A DNA stretch of 64,000 nucleotides, taken from NCBI GenBank assembly GCA_039888615.1, contig JBDQQS010000001.1. The stretch is one strand, 5' to 3'. Source of the stretch: Flavimaribacter sp039888615 (lineage in GTDB: Bacteria; Pseudomonadota; Alphaproteobacteria; Rhizobiales; Rhizobiaceae). This document shows positions 34,177-43,176 of this stretch, in pieces. How positions within the stretch are numbered: position 1 is the stretch's first letter; each line of letters starts with the position of its first letter. The position numbers and the translations under genes are program-made. Under the pieces are notes generated by a model, which saw only the letters and a list, made by a program, of their open reading frames with translations, made no database searches and was not told the origin of the DNA.

Positions 34177-35385
34177 TCAATGAATGTAGCTGATGGCTCT
34201 TCCGGTCGCGAAGACCAGTAGCGCGCCTGCGCCGCAGACGACGATCGAGAGGCTGATGGCAAAACCCGTTCCATCGAAGAACAGCGTTGCAAGGCTGGCG
34301 GCGGCTGCGCCAACCAGCATTTGCGTCGATCCGAGCAGCGATGAGGCGAAGCCGGTCATATTGTGCGCAGGTTGCAGCGCGTATGTCGTGGCAGTCGGAA
34401 CGACAAATCCGAAAGCGAATAGATAGACCGCGATAGCAGCCCAGAATATGGTGAATTCCGGTTCCCAGAACAGGAAAACGGTATGCATGGCGACGGCGAC
34501 GCACAGGATGGCCATTGCGAGGCTGCCGATGCCCCTTAGGCCGAGCCTTTCGACAAACTGATGTGTCAGCAGAATTGCGGCAATGAAGAAAGCTGCGGCG
34601 ATCGCATAAACAGAGCCGAAAGATTCCGGTGCAATGCCGTAATTCTCGGCCACGAGAGAACCGAGAGACAGGAATGTCGAAAACGCGCCGAACATCAATG
34701 CGGAAACCATCGTGCCTACAACGAACTCGCGGCTCGTGAACAGGATGCGCGCTCTTGCGAGCATAAACGGTATTCGCGTCGCGTTCGGCTGTTTTTGGCC
34801 AACTGTCTCCGGCAACCGCAGCCAGGCAAGCAGCAGCAATATCGCGGAGACGACGGCCAGCAGATAGAATGAGGCCCGCCAGTTGAACAGGATCAGCAGA
34901 CCGGAGCCGATAGTTGGCGCAATGAGCGGCGCGGCGGCGCTCACGGACGTCAGAACCGCCATCTGGCGCGCCGCTTTCGGACCGGTGAGGACGTCCCGCA
35001 CAATCGAGCGCGCAATGATGGGCGCAGCTCCGGCCGCCCCCTGCAGCAAGCGACAGGCAAGCAATATCTCGAATGTCGGCGCCAGCGCACAGCCAATGCT
35101 GGCCAGGACGAACAGGACAAGCCCGAGATAAAGCGTCGGGAGCCTGCCGAACCGATCGGAGAGCGCACCCCAGAACAGCTGGGCTGCGCCAAAACTGACG
35201 AAGTAGAGGCTGATCAGATAGGCGCCGCGCGCCGGTGGCACATCGAAATCGCGCGCAATCAGTCCGAGCATCGGCAGAATGATCTCAATGGAGAGCGCCG
35301 TCATCCCTGACAGACCGCACAGGATGACGATCGCCAGATTGGACTGCGTTATAGACGTTTCACGCCTCCTGAAGAAAGCGAACAT
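34177..35385 (-). CDS. Bcr/CflA family MFS multidrug efflux protein
   Basis: 402 residues, twelve membrane helices. The motif ALSDRFGRLPTLYLGL in the first cytoplasmic loop, ACRLLQGAAGAA in helix 4 and SIVRDVLTGPKAARQMA after it are typical of the Bcr/CflA drug:H+ antiporter group. The ATG at 35385 is preferred, with GGTGAG eight bases upstream; an in-frame GTG lies three codons earlier. It lies 41 bases downstream of the large NACHT-WD40 gene on the same strand, so partial read-through is possible. Confidence 0.88.
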   Translation of the reverse strand: MFAFFRRRETSITQSNLAIVILCGLSGMTALSIEIILPMLGLIARDFDVPPARGAYLISLYFVSFGAAQLFWGALSDRFGRLPTLYLGLVLFVLASIGCALAPTFEILLACRLLQGAAGAAPIIARSIVRDVLTGPKAARQMAVLTSVSAAAPLIAPTIGSGLLILFNWRASFYLLAVVSAILLLLAWLRLPETVGQKQPNATRIPFMLARARILFTSREFVVGTMVSALMFGAFSTFLSLGSLVAENYGIAPESFGSVYAIAAAFFIAAILLTHQFVERLGLRGIGSLAMAILCVAVAMHTVFLFWEPEFTIFWAAIAVYLFAFGFVVPTATTYALQPAHNMTGFASSLLGSTQMLVGAAAASLATLFFDGTGFAISLSIVVCGAGALLVFATGRAISYIH

Positions 35386-35426
35386 CGTTTGCACTCACCG
35401 TCCCGCGCGTGCGGGAGAGGGACCGT

Positions 35427-38400
35427 TCATGTCCTGTGGAATCCCTCGTCAGATATCATGCCGATCTCCGGGTCTGCTTCCAGCGGCATGACGGCCGGAT
35501 TGCTCGCGCCTTCCGACAACCGCCATTCAAAGTGCCGCCAGGCGTTCGCCGAGGCTGAAAGAACCAGATCGTCCGACCGCGAGAAGGTGAGGTGGCCGCC
35601 GTCGGGAACATGGTGGCAATTGGCGATTTCGCATCCTGCGTTGCCGTCCCAGACGCGCAGAGTATTGTCGTAGGAACCTGATGCGATGCGCGCGCCGTCC
35701 GGGCTGAAGGCGCAGACTTTCACAAATCCCGTATGTCCCCTGAGGGTGGTGATCATCGTGCCCGACCGGGTGTCCCAGATTTTGAGCGTTCTGTCGTCGC
35801 AGCAGGAAATGATCCTGCCTCCGTCCGGGCTGAAGGAACAATCGCTGACGATGCCCTCATGACCGCTCAGAACATAGGCGAGTTCGCCGGATTCGGCGTT
35901 CCAAACGCGCAGTGTGGAATCTTCCGAGGCCGACAGAACCAGTTGACCGTCGGGACTGAAACAGCAAGCGGTGATAGCGGCTTCATGCCCTTCAAGAACG
36001 AGCAATTCGGTGGCGCTCTTCGTATCCCAGATTCGCACGCTGCGATCATTCGATCCCGATACAATCTTCTTCCTGTCGCGGCTGAATTTGCAGCGGGTGA
36101 TCGAGTCCGAATGGCCTTTCAGCGTCGCGATCTGCTTGCCCGTCTCGCCATTCCAGATTCTCAAGCCATTGTTGTAGGAGCCGGAAACAATGCGCTTTCC
36201 GTCTTCGCTGAAGGCGCCGGCTCTGACCCAGTTGGAATGTCCCTGCAGGACGGCGATCTGGTGGCCGGTCGTTCCATGCCAGAGCCGCAAGGTTCCGTCG
36301 TCGGAGCCGGACAGGATACGCGAACCGTCCGCGCTGTAGGCGCAGATGTTGACTGACCCGCCATGGCCTTCCAGTCGCGCGATCGGATCCCCGGTCGCCC
36401 CGTCCCACAAACGCAGCGAATTGTCGTCGGAACCGGAGATGATCCGGGTGCCGTCGGGACTGAAATCGAGACACTGAACCCAGTTGTCATGGCCGCCAAG
36501 AACCGCGATCATGCTGCCGTCTTCGGCGTTCCACAAACGCAAGGTGTTGTCTCGCGCAGCCGATGCGATGCGCGTGCCGTCCGGGCTGAAGGTGCAGGCG
36601 TGGATCCAGTCGACGTGACCTTCCAGGCAGGCGAGTTCCGGGTTGCTCGCCGCATCCCAAACGCACATGACGCCGGCGTCTGACCAGGAAATGATATGGT
36701 GGCCGTCGGCGCTGATCGAGCAGCCGAGAATTATCGATTCCTGCCTAGGAAAGGCCGAGACCGATCGCCAGGTCTTCGTGTCCCAAAGCCGCAGCATGCC
36801 GTCTTGCGTGGACGTTATGGCGGTGTTGCCGTCATTGCTGAAATCGAGCCAGGTCACCGACGACGAGTGGTCGGTCACCACTTTCGCGATTTCACCTGAA
36901 TCCGCGTCCCAGACGCGAATGGTCGAATCCTTCGATGCGGACACGATCGACTTGCCGCCCGGAGCAAACGCCACCCTGGTGATACTGTCCTCGTGGTCGG
37001 GAAGAATGGCAATGGCCTTGCCGGTGGCGCCATCCCACAAATGCAGCAGATTGTCTTTCGAGGACGTGACGACACGGCCGCCCGACGAGGAGAAGGCGCA
37101 TTCCATGACGGCGGCTTCGTGTTCGCCGGCTGGGAAACATTCCTCGCCTGAGGCAGCGTCCCAGAAGCGCAGGGTGCGATCGGCCGAAGCCGAAATGATA
37201 ATGGCGTCAGCGGCGTTGATGTCGCAATCCGTTATCGCGTCATCGTGCCCGGCGAGCGTGTGGATCAGCTTCCCGGACTTGCAGTCCCAAACCTTCAGAA
37301 GCGTGTCTTGCGATCCCGTGACGAGCAGCGAGCCGGTCTTGTTGAACGCACAACAGGTCACCGCAAGCGTATGACCCCGGAAAACAGTTTTCTCCTTTCC
37401 GGAGCCTGCGTCCCAAAGCCTGATCGTGGCGTCGTCGGAGCAGGACGCGACAAGGCGTCCGTCGGGGCTGAAGGCGCAGCTTCGGACGGCTGCGGCGTGT
37501 CCCTTGAGGGCGACGTGTTCAATGCCGGTCTCGCTGTTCCAGATATGCATTGCGCCGTCGTCGCAAGCCGAAAGCACCAGCTTTCCGTCGGGGCTGTAGA
37601 CGCATGTCGTAATGTTGCGGTCTGCTTGCGGACGCCTCGCCAGATGTTCGCGCCGCACGTTTATCCTGCGCCATTCCGCGGCTGTCGCAGGCGCGACGCT
37701 GTTTCCGCCGGCGATCAGCGCCGTGCGCGACTCCTTTTCCAGGCCATCGCAATGGACGACCAGATTTTGCGTGCAGGTGGCTTCTTGCAGATCTGCGTCC
37801 GTCAATTCGCAATTCCGGAACGTACAATCGGATATGGTCGCTTTGTCCAGCTTCGCAGAAGTGAAATTCACATCATCAAACCGGCAATTCTCGAAACGCG
37901 CGCCCTGCAGATCGCACTCCCGGAAACTGGCGTTGGCTATGTGCGCATTGGACAGGATAGCGCCCGCAAAATTCGATCCGGCGAAGTCGTATCCTGACAG
38001 GCGCGACTTTTTACCCAGGTGGGAAAGGTCCACGCCCGGCATCTGGAAACCGCCCTTGGGCGCATCCGGATCGCCGCGCTCCTGCGCCTGGAGCGCAATG
38101 CCGAATGCGAGGTCCGACGACATCGGTTTGTAGGGTTCGGACAGGATCTTCCCAATGCTCTGCAGGAAGGCCTTGCGTTCCTTCTGCGTCGCCTTGTTGA
38201 AGATCAGATCGGTAATGAAAATCTGGACGTCATGGTCCGTCTCGTTGGCCTCCCAGGCATCGAAACGTCCTTCGCCTGTCGACTTGAACAGATGGGCGGC
38301 GAGGAAAAACGCCCTGATCGGACTGTCCGAGAACCGGAAGAGATCATCTTGGCCGCGAACCAGAAACGTCGTGGTGCGCAGATCCACATAAAGCAATTCA

Positions 38401-39806
38401 CGCGCCTTGCCCTTGTAGGAAGAGGCGTAGATATCGTTCATCCGCTCGTCGGTGCGCAACTGCGCGTCCAGCCAGGCGTTGAGCTCCGACGCGGACCAGG
38501 CGGCGCGACCCGAATCCCACATGTCGCCGGCCAGGGTGACCATCAACTGCTTCTTGATGTCCGAGTCGAAAACCTGGCGGTTCTCTTCCGTCGCCAGAGC
38601 ATCGTCGATCAGATCGTCAAACAGTCTTGCAAGATTTACGGAGCCGGCGCTTCGCCGCTCTTCGTCCAGAGCTTCCAGGCGCTGTGCGATCGCATGCAGC
38701 CAGGACGGCCGCCGGGCCATGACCGCGAGCCCGTTGAGAGCCTCCAGCGTCTGTTGGGCGCGTTCCGCGTCGCTGGTCAGCTCGATCAGGGTTCCGCGAA
38801 GATCTTCCGGCTCCAGAAGATCCATCGACATGATCTCCGGCGCAGAGACATTTTTCATATTGCCAAGCAGCGCGGCAATTTGGCGTTTGTTGCGAAAATG
38901 ATGGCTGCGGCAAGATACAAGCAGGCGATTGGAGGTCGAGCGCGCGGCGCCGATGGAGAGAAACGCCACAAGCGCCTGAAACAGGCTTGAGGTCTCGTCC
39001 GGGTGGAGCGCGGCTCCGATTTCGTCCAGCCCGTCGCAAATGAGGACGCAATTGCCAGCGTTGATCTTCGCATAGACCTCTTCGGACGTGTAGCCGTCGA
39101 TTTCGGCGAGCGTGTCGATCAACAGGCGTATGTCGTCGGCGCGAAAACGGCGGCTTCGCAGACTGGACGTCTCGCTGTAGAAAAGCTGCCGCGCCTGCTT
39201 AAGGTCGAGATAGACCGCCTCGTAGTCGAAATCCCCCCGCGACAGGCGTTCAGACATGTCACGGCAAAGCGTCGATTTGCCGCTTCCGTATTCGCCCAAA
39301 AGGAGAAAAACCGGGGATTTATCTTCGTCCGACAGCCACTCCGTCAGGTGCTGCATCGCGCCTTTCGTGGAAGCGGCGGGCGAGGTTTTGGGCGCGCTCG
39401 ACGATTGGACGTTGTTCGGGGGTAAAGGCTTTTGCGTCTTTACTTCAGATTTTGGAGAAGAAGGTGAAGAGGCCGTCTCAGGCAGGCCTTCTCCTTCGAA
39501 CCAGCACAGAACCTGATTGAAGGGAACGTCGTCATGGTTCGTGACCTCGAGCCGGAATTGACCGCCGGCCTCGGCGATCAGCTCGTTGATGCGGTGGCGC
39601 CAAGCTTCGAAGGCTTCCATCGCCGTCGTCGACGAATCGTCCGGATAGGAGGCAGGCGCGGCATGCCGCAACGGAATGTGATTCTCGCGCGACGGGTCGA
39701 TAAGACGGCACAGCCGCTCGCAATGTGCAAACGCCTCCTGACCGGTCTGACCATCGGCTTTGATTACCTCAAGCCATTCAGTCACCGACGATCTGTCGAG
39801 TATCAT
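35427..39806 (-). CDS. NACHT/STAND ATPase with pentapeptide repeats and WD40 propellers
   Basis: 1459 residues from the ATG at 39806, preceded by AAGGTGGG. Residues 1-110 form a domain I do not recognise, followed by a Ser/Pro-rich linker. The ATPase core has Walker A GEYGSGKST (about 171-179) and Walker B VLICDGLDEIG (about 254-264); its acidic pattern is that of NACHT proteins. A helical region follows. Pentapeptide repeats (SNFAGAILSNAHIANASF, ARFENCRF, DADLQ) lie at about 620-720. The C-terminal half has 16 clear WD40 repeats plus one degenerate, enough for two propellers. STAND proteins of this type act as sensors that oligomerise on ligand binding; several are antiphage. No obvious nuclease or TIR effector is fused. 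It is downstream of the PRTase and DprA-like genes on the same strand. Confidence 0.9.
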   Translation of the reverse strand: MILDRSSVTEWLEVIKADGQTGQEAFAHCERLCRLIDPSRENHIPLRHAAPASYPDDSSTTAMEAFEAWRHRINELIAEAGGQFRLEVTNHDDVPFNQVLCWFEGEGLPETASSPSSPKSEVKTQKPLPPNNVQSSSAPKTSPAASTKGAMQHLTEWLSDEDKSPVFLLLGEYGSGKSTLCRDMSERLSRGDFDYEAVYLDLKQARQLFYSETSSLRSRRFRADDIRLLIDTLAEIDGYTSEEVYAKINAGNCVLICDGLDEIGAALHPDETSSLFQALVAFLSIGAARSTSNRLLVSCRSHHFRNKRQIAALLGNMKNVSAPEIMSMDLLEPEDLRGTLIELTSDAERAQQTLEALNGLAVMARRPSWLHAIAQRLEALDEERRSAGSVNLARLFDDLIDDALATEENRQVFDSDIKKQLMVTLAGDMWDSGRAAWSASELNAWLDAQLRTDERMNDIYASSYKGKARELLYVDLRTTTFLVRGQDDLFRFSDSPIRAFFLAAHLFKSTGEGRFDAWEANETDHDVQIFITDLIFNKATQKERKAFLQSIGKILSEPYKPMSSDLAFGIALQAQERGDPDAPKGGFQMPGVDLSHLGKKSRLSGYDFAGSNFAGAILSNAHIANASFRECDLQGARFENCRFDDVNFTSAKLDKATISDCTFRNCELTDADLQEATCTQNLVVHCDGLEKESRTALIAGGNSVAPATAAEWRRINVRREHLARRPQADRNITTCVYSPDGKLVLSACDDGAMHIWNSETGIEHVALKGHAAAVRSCAFSPDGRLVASCSDDATIRLWDAGSGKEKTVFRGHTLAVTCCAFNKTGSLLVTGSQDTLLKVWDCKSGKLIHTLAGHDDAITDCDINAADAIIISASADRTLRFWDAASGEECFPAGEHEAAVMECAFSSSGGRVVTSSKDNLLHLWDGATGKAIAILPDHEDSITRVAFAPGGKSIVSASKDSTIRVWDADSGEIAKVVTDHSSSVTWLDFSNDGNTAITSTQDGMLRLWDTKTWRSVSAFPRQESIILGCSISADGHHIISWSDAGVMCVWDAASNPELACLEGHVDWIHACTFSPDGTRIASAARDNTLRLWNAEDGSMIAVLGGHDNWVQCLDFSPDGTRIISGSDDNSLRLWDGATGDPIARLEGHGGSVNICAYSADGSRILSGSDDGTLRLWHGTTGHQIAVLQGHSNWVRAGAFSEDGKRIVSGSYNNGLRIWNGETGKQIATLKGHSDSITRCKFSRDRKKIVSGSNDRSVRIWDTKSATELLVLEGHEAAITACCFSPDGQLVLSASEDSTLRVWNAESGELAYVLSGHEGIVSDCSFSPDGGRIISCCDDRTLKIWDTRSGTMITTLRGHTGFVKVCAFSPDGARIASGSYDNTLRVWDGNAGCEIANCHHVPDGGHLTFSRSDDLVLSASANAWRHFEWRLSEGASNPAVMPLEADPEIGMISDEGFHRT

Positions 39807-39933
39807 GCAAAACCCACCTTCACTTGATGTTTCGCAGGAAACATATTGTCGTGAATAACGCAAGATACCGGGGGATCGCAATATTAGCGACAGCGATACA
39901 GTTTACTTGTCGTATAGAAGAAAACGGCGTTCT

Positions 39934-40560
39934 TCAGTGTAATTCGATCTGTGAAACGACCCTGCGCGCTATGAAAACTCCGTATATTGCAGCGGTCGGA
40001 AACTGGTCTTGCAGCATATCATGCATCACGCGAAAATGACTGCCGGTCTTCAGCACGTCGTCAACGATCACGATCTGCTTGGGGGCAGGTTTCAGTTTGT
40101 CCTGATTCACAACGAGTATATTGCGAAGAACGTCCGGCAGCGGGGGTTCTTCCGAAACCGGCTCCGGTCGGGATTTGATGATGAGATCACGAATATCCAG
40201 ATCGGCGTCGGGATGGATGTTCTGGCACATCCGGGTGATGTAGTCGTCAAAGTCGGGGTCGCTCGCCTCGCGTGCGGGCGGCACGGGCACAAAGGTCATC
40301 TTCCCGATTTCGGCCCAGTTGATGGCGTTGTGCAGATAGGCGCTGCATTTGCGCAGCGCTTCCTGCTTGCGCGCGTAAGCCGGTTTGAAGCGGTGTTTCG
40401 GCGAAATCGACAGATCAGCAATAAGCTGGTTTGTCTGGCCGCCGCTGAAATGACTGCCGGAGGTATATTCGAAGAGGAACAGGCATTTGTCGTCGTTCCT
40501 CAGGAAATCGTAGTCGGCGATATTGGAACTGTCGATTTCGCGGAACCTGATCTTATTCAA
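39934..40560 (-). CDS. ComF-like phosphoribosyltransferase-domain protein
   Basis: 208 residues starting at TTG 40560, with GGAGG four bases upstream inside the end of the DprA-like gene (8-base overlap). The C-terminal half has the PRPP-binding loop of type I phosphoribosyltransferases, QIVIVDDVLKTGSHF. A FVPVPPAR segment near residue 100 resembles the VPVP motif of ComF-type proteins. The N-terminal 90 residues are not recognised (FLFEYTSGSHFSGGQTNQLI). No base specificity can be assigned. Coupling to a DprA-like gene parallels the competence proteins DprA and ComF. Confidence 0.8.
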   Translation of the reverse strand: MNKIRFREIDSSNIADYDFLRNDDKCLFLFEYTSGSHFSGGQTNQLIADLSISPKHRFKPAYARKQEALRKCSAYLHNAINWAEIGKMTFVPVPPAREASDPDFDDYITRMCQNIHPDADLDIRDLIIKSRPEPVSEEPPLPDVLRNILVVNQDKLKPAPKQIVIVDDVLKTGSHFRVMHDMLQDQFPTAAIYGVFIARRVVSQIELH

Positions 40561-41443
40561 GATTCCTCCAGATATCGGCGGGTTCTCGTATCCGGATGGC
40601 TCCGAGATCTTCGTAGAACCGGGGCCATCTGATGTCCCGGCGCTGGAAGCAGAAATCCGGAATGAAAAGCTTGCGTCCCTGGTACAGCGCGGCCTTTGCC
40701 TGGATGAGGACATCGGAATCGTCTTCCGCGTCGACAATGATCGTCGCCGCAGTCAGCGCGCTCATCATCTCGTACATCTGGGAACTGAACAATTTCATGT
40801 CGCTCTGTTTGCGCTTCTGGTAGCGCAATACGGGAACCGGCGTCGTGATGAGATAGCTCCGGGAGATCGTCTCGTAGACTTCCTGACTGACAAGGCCGGT
40901 CATGTCGCCGAGCGGCGAACTGGTCACCGCGATGACATTGCCGCCGGCGTCTATCGCAGCCCTGTGAGCCGTCATGTCCGCCGTTGTTCCGAGACCGGAG
41001 ACGACGGTGTAATCCATCATGGCGAGGACGCGCGCCATCTTGTCGGCGAGATTGACGCCTGACCAGGAAACGTTCTCGCTGCCGATGATTGCAATACAGT
41101 CCGTTTCGACCAGTTCCCAGGTGCCCTGGTAGTACAGGAGCTCGACTGGCGTGCGCGCCTCTCTCAGTTTCTGGGGATAGTCGCCGGCGCGATGGATGCG
41201 CACGCCGTAGCGATCGACGCCGGCGAGCCGAAAATATTCAAGAACGCCGGCGGCGCATTCTTCGCGATTTTCCAGGCTGGCGAAATTCGAGGGGAGCGCC
41301 GAGGGGTTCTTGGCGAACTGTCCGGCAATGGACGTGAAATCGCATCCAGGCTCGAGCCAGAGCGATTCGTAGGCTCCGATTTCCCGCATGGGGGAAATCG
41401 GTTGAAGCGCCGGCCCTTCGAAAAACTGCATTGCGAACGTCAT
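40553..41443 (-). CDS. DprA/Smf-like Rossmann-fold protein
   Basis: 296 residues. After a helical N-terminal part (about 1-95) comes a DprA/Smf-type Rossmann domain: YPQKLREARTPVELLYYQGTWEL, CIAIIGSENVSWSGVNLADKMARVL, TVVSGLGTTADMTAHRAAIDAGGNVIAVTSS. In DprA this fold binds single-stranded DNA; here the canonical GSR is GSE and GLAxGID is GLGTTAD, so it is a divergent, probably non-competence member. A C-terminal domain of about 90 residues follows (TIIVDAEDDSDVLIQAKAALYQGRKLFIPDF), resembling a second nucleotide-sensing fold. The start is uncertain: ATGs at 41443, 41431 and 41389 all lack ribosome sites. It overlaps the PRTase gene by 8 bases. Confidence 0.8.
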   Translation of the reverse strand: MTFAMQFFEGPALQPISPMREIGAYESLWLEPGCDFTSIAGQFAKNPSALPSNFASLENREECAAGVLEYFRLAGVDRYGVRIHRAGDYPQKLREARTPVELLYYQGTWELVETDCIAIIGSENVSWSGVNLADKMARVLAMMDYTVVSGLGTTADMTAHRAAIDAGGNVIAVTSSPLGDMTGLVSQEVYETISRSYLITTPVPVLRYQKRKQSDMKLFSSQMYEMMSALTAATIIVDAEDDSDVLIQAKAALYQGRKLFIPDFCFQRRDIRWPRFYEDLGAIRIREPADIWRNLE

Positions 41444-41489
41444 GAAGCTACGAAGGGGGTGTGGCCCGTAATGCGACGAGAGCCGCCCG

Positions 41490-41692
41490 AAAACTCAGTC
41501 GAAAGACTGCTCAAGTTCAGGTCTGCTGGATTCTGTGCGCACAAGCGTGCGCCACCAGCAACCCATGCGTTAGCATGTCCGGAAATTTTCATTCGTGTCG
41601 CCTCAACAAATGCCTTCATAAGCAGGAAACTGTCCCGATAACCTTGCCGTTGGTCGTATGTCTTTTGACAGGGGTTCAGTCTCCACCATTTC
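41490..41692. ncRNA. Hairpin-rich segment upstream of the DprA-like gene; candidate structured RNA
   Basis: Within 200 bases there are several exact stems: CAGTC-GAAA-GACTG (41496-41509, GNRA loop on the plus strand); an outer TGCTGG/CCAGCA stem (41524-41529 with 41555-41560) enclosing GCGCAC-AAGC-GTGCGC (41537-41552); CATGC-GTTA-GCATG (41564-41577); and CTGTC/GACAG (about 41631 and 41667). Such density is unusual for this genome. A minus-strand frame of 108 codons (41440-41766) spans it and its TGA overlaps the DprA-like ATG (ATGA), but its codon choice is unlike neighbouring genes and it matches no family I know. It may be a cis leader of the conflict operon or an independent RNA; strand unresolved. 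Confidence 0.35.
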
Positions 41693-42165
41693 GCCATCCC
41701 CCTGAATACCATGGGAAAAAACGATACGCCAGCAATGTCGGCCGTCGCAGGCGGGGATAAGGGCATATGCAGGAAAGGTCATGATCTCCGCGCGTTCGAT
41801 ACTGATGCGAGCGCTATCTGGCCGCGATTGTTCCTCGTGCGCTTGTCTGATTAAAACGCTTCTAAATCATGGGGATAAGCGTCGTGACGTGAATGCCGTT
41901 TCAATTATCCGGGTTGTCACAAAAAATATTCATTCGAAATAAAATATTGGTCGAAATCCGTCTGCGTTCCCGCGTCCGCGGGCTGAAGTTCGCGGTTTTG
42001 GAGCCATGTTGCGGTGCTGCTGATTCGCGACGCCGGACAGTTTTGTCTGTGAGTTATTGTGACGATTCCAGGTCAGGGCAGGCGCGGCTGTACAGGCGGG
42101 GAAGCGGCGCAAAATGCGACCAAAGATATGTGGTAAAATGTTACAGTCCTGTGACGCTAGTCACC
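41693..42165. other. Gene-free interval between the conflict locus and hydroxyproline genes
   Basis: About 470 bases of lower GC than the flanks, containing stop codons in every frame. It should hold the end of the hydroxyproline operon and any promoter for the DprA-like operon. No convincing promoter, attachment site or gene fragment could be assigned. Confidence 0.4.
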
Positions 42166-43167
42166 TTACTCGACGACGAAACCGTGGCGATATGGGTCAC
42201 GGTCGTCGATGAATATCGTGTTCAGACCATGCATTCTGGCCCATCCGCCGATGGATGGAACGATCGCGTCATAGGCGCCGACTTTCACCCGGTCTTCGAC
42301 GCGGCCTTTGAACAGCGATCCGATGATGCTTTCGTGGATGAAGTCGTCTCCGGGCTGAAGGCGCCCTTTGGCGGCCCATTGGGCCATGCGGGCGGATGTG
42401 CCGGTTCCGCATGGTGAACGGTCTATCGCCTTGTCGCCATAGAAGACGGCGTTACGCGCGCTGGCTTCGGGATGATTGGGAGCGCCTGTCCAGAGAATGT
42501 GGCTAAGACCACCTATTTCAGAATGTTCGGGATGCCTGAATTCGTATTTCCCGTTGAGCGCCTTTCGCAACAGCGGACTGTGGCGGATCAGGTCAATCGA
42601 TTTGAAATCGGCAATGTCGGAGAAGTTCTTCTGACTCTCGACGATTGCGTAGAAATTGCCGCCATAGGCGACGTCGACGACGATTTCTCCAAGGCCCGGA
42701 CACTCGGCCGTCAGTTCCGTCGAATGAAGGAACGCCGGCACGTTTCGCAATCGAACCTCTTCGACGCGGCCGCCCTCCATACGGTAGTCGGCAAGAACGC
42801 GTCCGGCCGGCGTATCCAGTCGCAACTGCCCGGGCGTTGCCGGCGTGACCAGGCCATGCTCTATGGCCATTGTGACGGTCCCGATGGTTCCATGGCCGCA
42901 CATCGGAAGGCAACCCGAGGTTTCGATGAACAGCACGCCGACGTCGCAGTCGTCGCGGCAGGGCGGATAGAGTATAGAGCCGGACATCTGGTCATGTCCA
43001 CGCGGCTCGAACATCAAGCCGGTGCGAACCCAGTCATATTCGGCCAGAAAGTGCGCTCGCCTCTCGAGCATGGTTGAACCGGACAATTGCGGCGCGCCGC
43101 CGGCGACCATGCGAACCGGGTTTCCGCAGGTGTGGCCATCAATGCAGAAGAAGCTGTGACTTGCCAT
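42166..43167 (-). CDS. 4-hydroxyproline 2-epimerase (proline racemase family)
   Basis: 333 residues. Both catalytic cysteines are present: PMCGHGTIG near residue 90 and DRSPCGTGTSAR near residue 250, the Cys/Cys arrangement of proline racemase and 4-hydroxyproline epimerase. It converts trans-4-hydroxy-L-proline to cis-4-hydroxy-D-proline in the cytoplasm. It lies 9 bases downstream of a D-amino-acid oxidase-type gene and near a DapA-family lyase, the expected partners, which supports epimerase over racemase. GAAGG precedes the ATG. Confidence 0.92.
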   Translation of the reverse strand: MASHSFFCIDGHTCGNPVRMVAGGAPQLSGSTMLERRAHFLAEYDWVRTGLMFEPRGHDQMSGSILYPPCRDDCDVGVLFIETSGCLPMCGHGTIGTVTMAIEHGLVTPATPGQLRLDTPAGRVLADYRMEGGRVEEVRLRNVPAFLHSTELTAECPGLGEIVVDVAYGGNFYAIVESQKNFSDIADFKSIDLIRHSPLLRKALNGKYEFRHPEHSEIGGLSHILWTGAPNHPEASARNAVFYGDKAIDRSPCGTGTSARMAQWAAKGRLQPGDDFIHESIIGSLFKGRVEDRVKVGAYDAIVPSIGGWARMHGLNTIFIDDRDPYRHGFVVE

Positions 43168-43176
43168 GCGTTACCT

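Noticed and set aside
41640..41692. GGGGTTCAGTCTCCACCA resembles the 3' end of a tmRNA or tRNA
   Set aside because: No proper T-arm pairing, no 5' GGGGNTG partner, and no tag-coding sequence nearby; the resemblance may be chance, so only a generic structured-RNA candidate is kept.
41440..41766. 108-codon minus-strand frame ending in ATGA overlap with the DprA-like gene
   Set aside because: Codon choice unlike neighbours and no family recognised; mentioned under the RNA candidate but not called as a gene.
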